From assembly GCA_900554635.1 (NCBI GenBank), contig USHY01000049.1:1-6113 (forward strand): 6,113 nt of DNA, given 5' to 3'. This DNA is from an uncultured Clostridium sp. (lineage in GTDB: Bacteria; Bacillota; Clostridia; TANB77; CAG-508). Within the stretch, counting starts at the first letter, position 1, and every line of letters begins with the position of its first letter. The position numbers were made by a program, and so were the translations under genes. The notes beneath the pieces are model-generated. The model made no database searches and was not told where the DNA came from. It was given only the letters and a program-made list of their open reading frames with translations. This document shows, piece after piece, positions 5,797-6,113 of the stretch.

Positions 5797-6113
5797 TTAT
5801 TTATTTGAAATGTAAATTGCTAAATCTACAAGTTTATTTGAATATCCCCATTCATTATCATACCATGCAACTAATTTAACAAAGTTATCTGTTAATTGAA
5901 TTCCTGCTTTGCTATCAAAAATTGATGTGTGTGGGTCATGTATAAAGTCAGATGATACAACATCTTCATCAACATATTCCAAAATACCTTTCAATTCATT
6001 TTCAGATGCTTTTTTAACTGCTTGGCATATTTCTTCATATGTTGCTGTTTTTTCTAGGTTACATGTTAAGTCTACAACTGATACATCTATTGTAGGTACT
6101 CTAAATGCCATAC
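5797..6113 (-). CDS. gap: Glyceraldehyde-3-phosphate dehydrogenase, C-terminal part (5' end beyond window)
   Basis: Cytosolic NAD-dependent enzyme oxidising and phosphorylating glyceraldehyde-3-phosphate to 1,3-bisphosphoglycerate, the substrate of the next gene product. Only the last 105 or so codons are inside the window. The Rossmann domain and catalytic Cys/His lie beyond the right edge, and the first Met visible (6109-6111) is internal, not a start. The visible part begins with MAFRVPT, whose Arg binds phosphate, and the barrel strand DVSVVDLT. It continues with SIFDSKAGIQLTDNFVKL and ends with WYDNEWGYSNK, whose Asn and Tyr contact the nicotinamide side of NAD. The tail resembles the E. 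coli GapA pattern (KAGI.L.DNFVKL) more than the B. subtilis GapA pattern. The stop is TAA, 65 nt before pgk. Whether a CggR-type repressor gene lies upstream cannot be seen. Confidence 0.96.
   Translation of the reverse strand, partial: MAFRVPTIDVSVVDLTCNLEKTATYEEICQAVKKASENELKGILEYVDEDVVSSDFIHDPHTSIFDSKAGIQLTDNFVKLVAWYDNEWGYSNKLVDLAIYISNK

Noticed and set aside
1..6113. Alternative genetic code (TGA as Trp), considered because of the low G+C content
   Set aside because: The conserved tryptophans checked in gap, pgk and eno are all TGG, there is no in-frame TGA in any gene, and all genes end in TAA.

Overview
The window is a glycolytic gene cluster from an AT-rich bacterium, read entirely from the minus strand. 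In transcription order (right to left) it holds the 3' end of gap, then pgk, a gene for an unrecognised membrane-anchored protein, tpiA, gpmI and eno. These are followed by a short spacer with a perfect palindrome and the 5' part of a tRNA-Gln(CUG) gene cut by the left edge. The five enzymes cover glyceraldehyde-3-phosphate to phosphoenolpyruvate plus the triose-phosphate isomerase step, that is, the lower (triose) half of glycolysis.

The source looks like a low-G+C Bacillota, most likely a Clostridia-type anaerobe. Signs are the gap-pgk-tpiA-gpmI-eno order, the cofactor-independent phosphoglycerate mutase, strong purine-rich Shine-Dalgarno (SD) sequences (GGAGG-type before pgk, the membrane protein and eno), TAA stops on all six coding genes, and strong A/T bias at third codon positions. 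Tryptophans are read from TGG and there is no in-frame TGA, so the standard bacterial code applies. Nothing identifies the genus.

Layout, left to right: partial tRNA-Gln (1-53); a spacer with a 24-bp perfect palindrome (69-92); eno (106-1404); a 42-nt gap; gpmI (1447-2979); a 3-nt gap; tpiA (2983-3738); a 20-nt gap; the membrane protein (3759-4529); a 14-nt gap; pgk (4544-5731); a 65-nt gap with a hairpin (5763-5783); and gap (5797 to the right edge). Spacing is tight throughout and no convincing internal promoter is visible, so one polycistronic transcript starting beyond the right edge is the simplest reading. No stretch over 300 bases lacks a gene.

The enzymes are ordinary and their catalytic residues are intact. 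The parts worth a second look are the membrane protein inside the operon, with an internally duplicated extracytoplasmic domain; the palindrome whose U-tract points against the genes; the tRNA-Gln(CUG) directly downstream although CAG is rarely used here; and the gap-pgk hairpin. I see no defence system, mobile element, CRISPR array or other strikingly new system.
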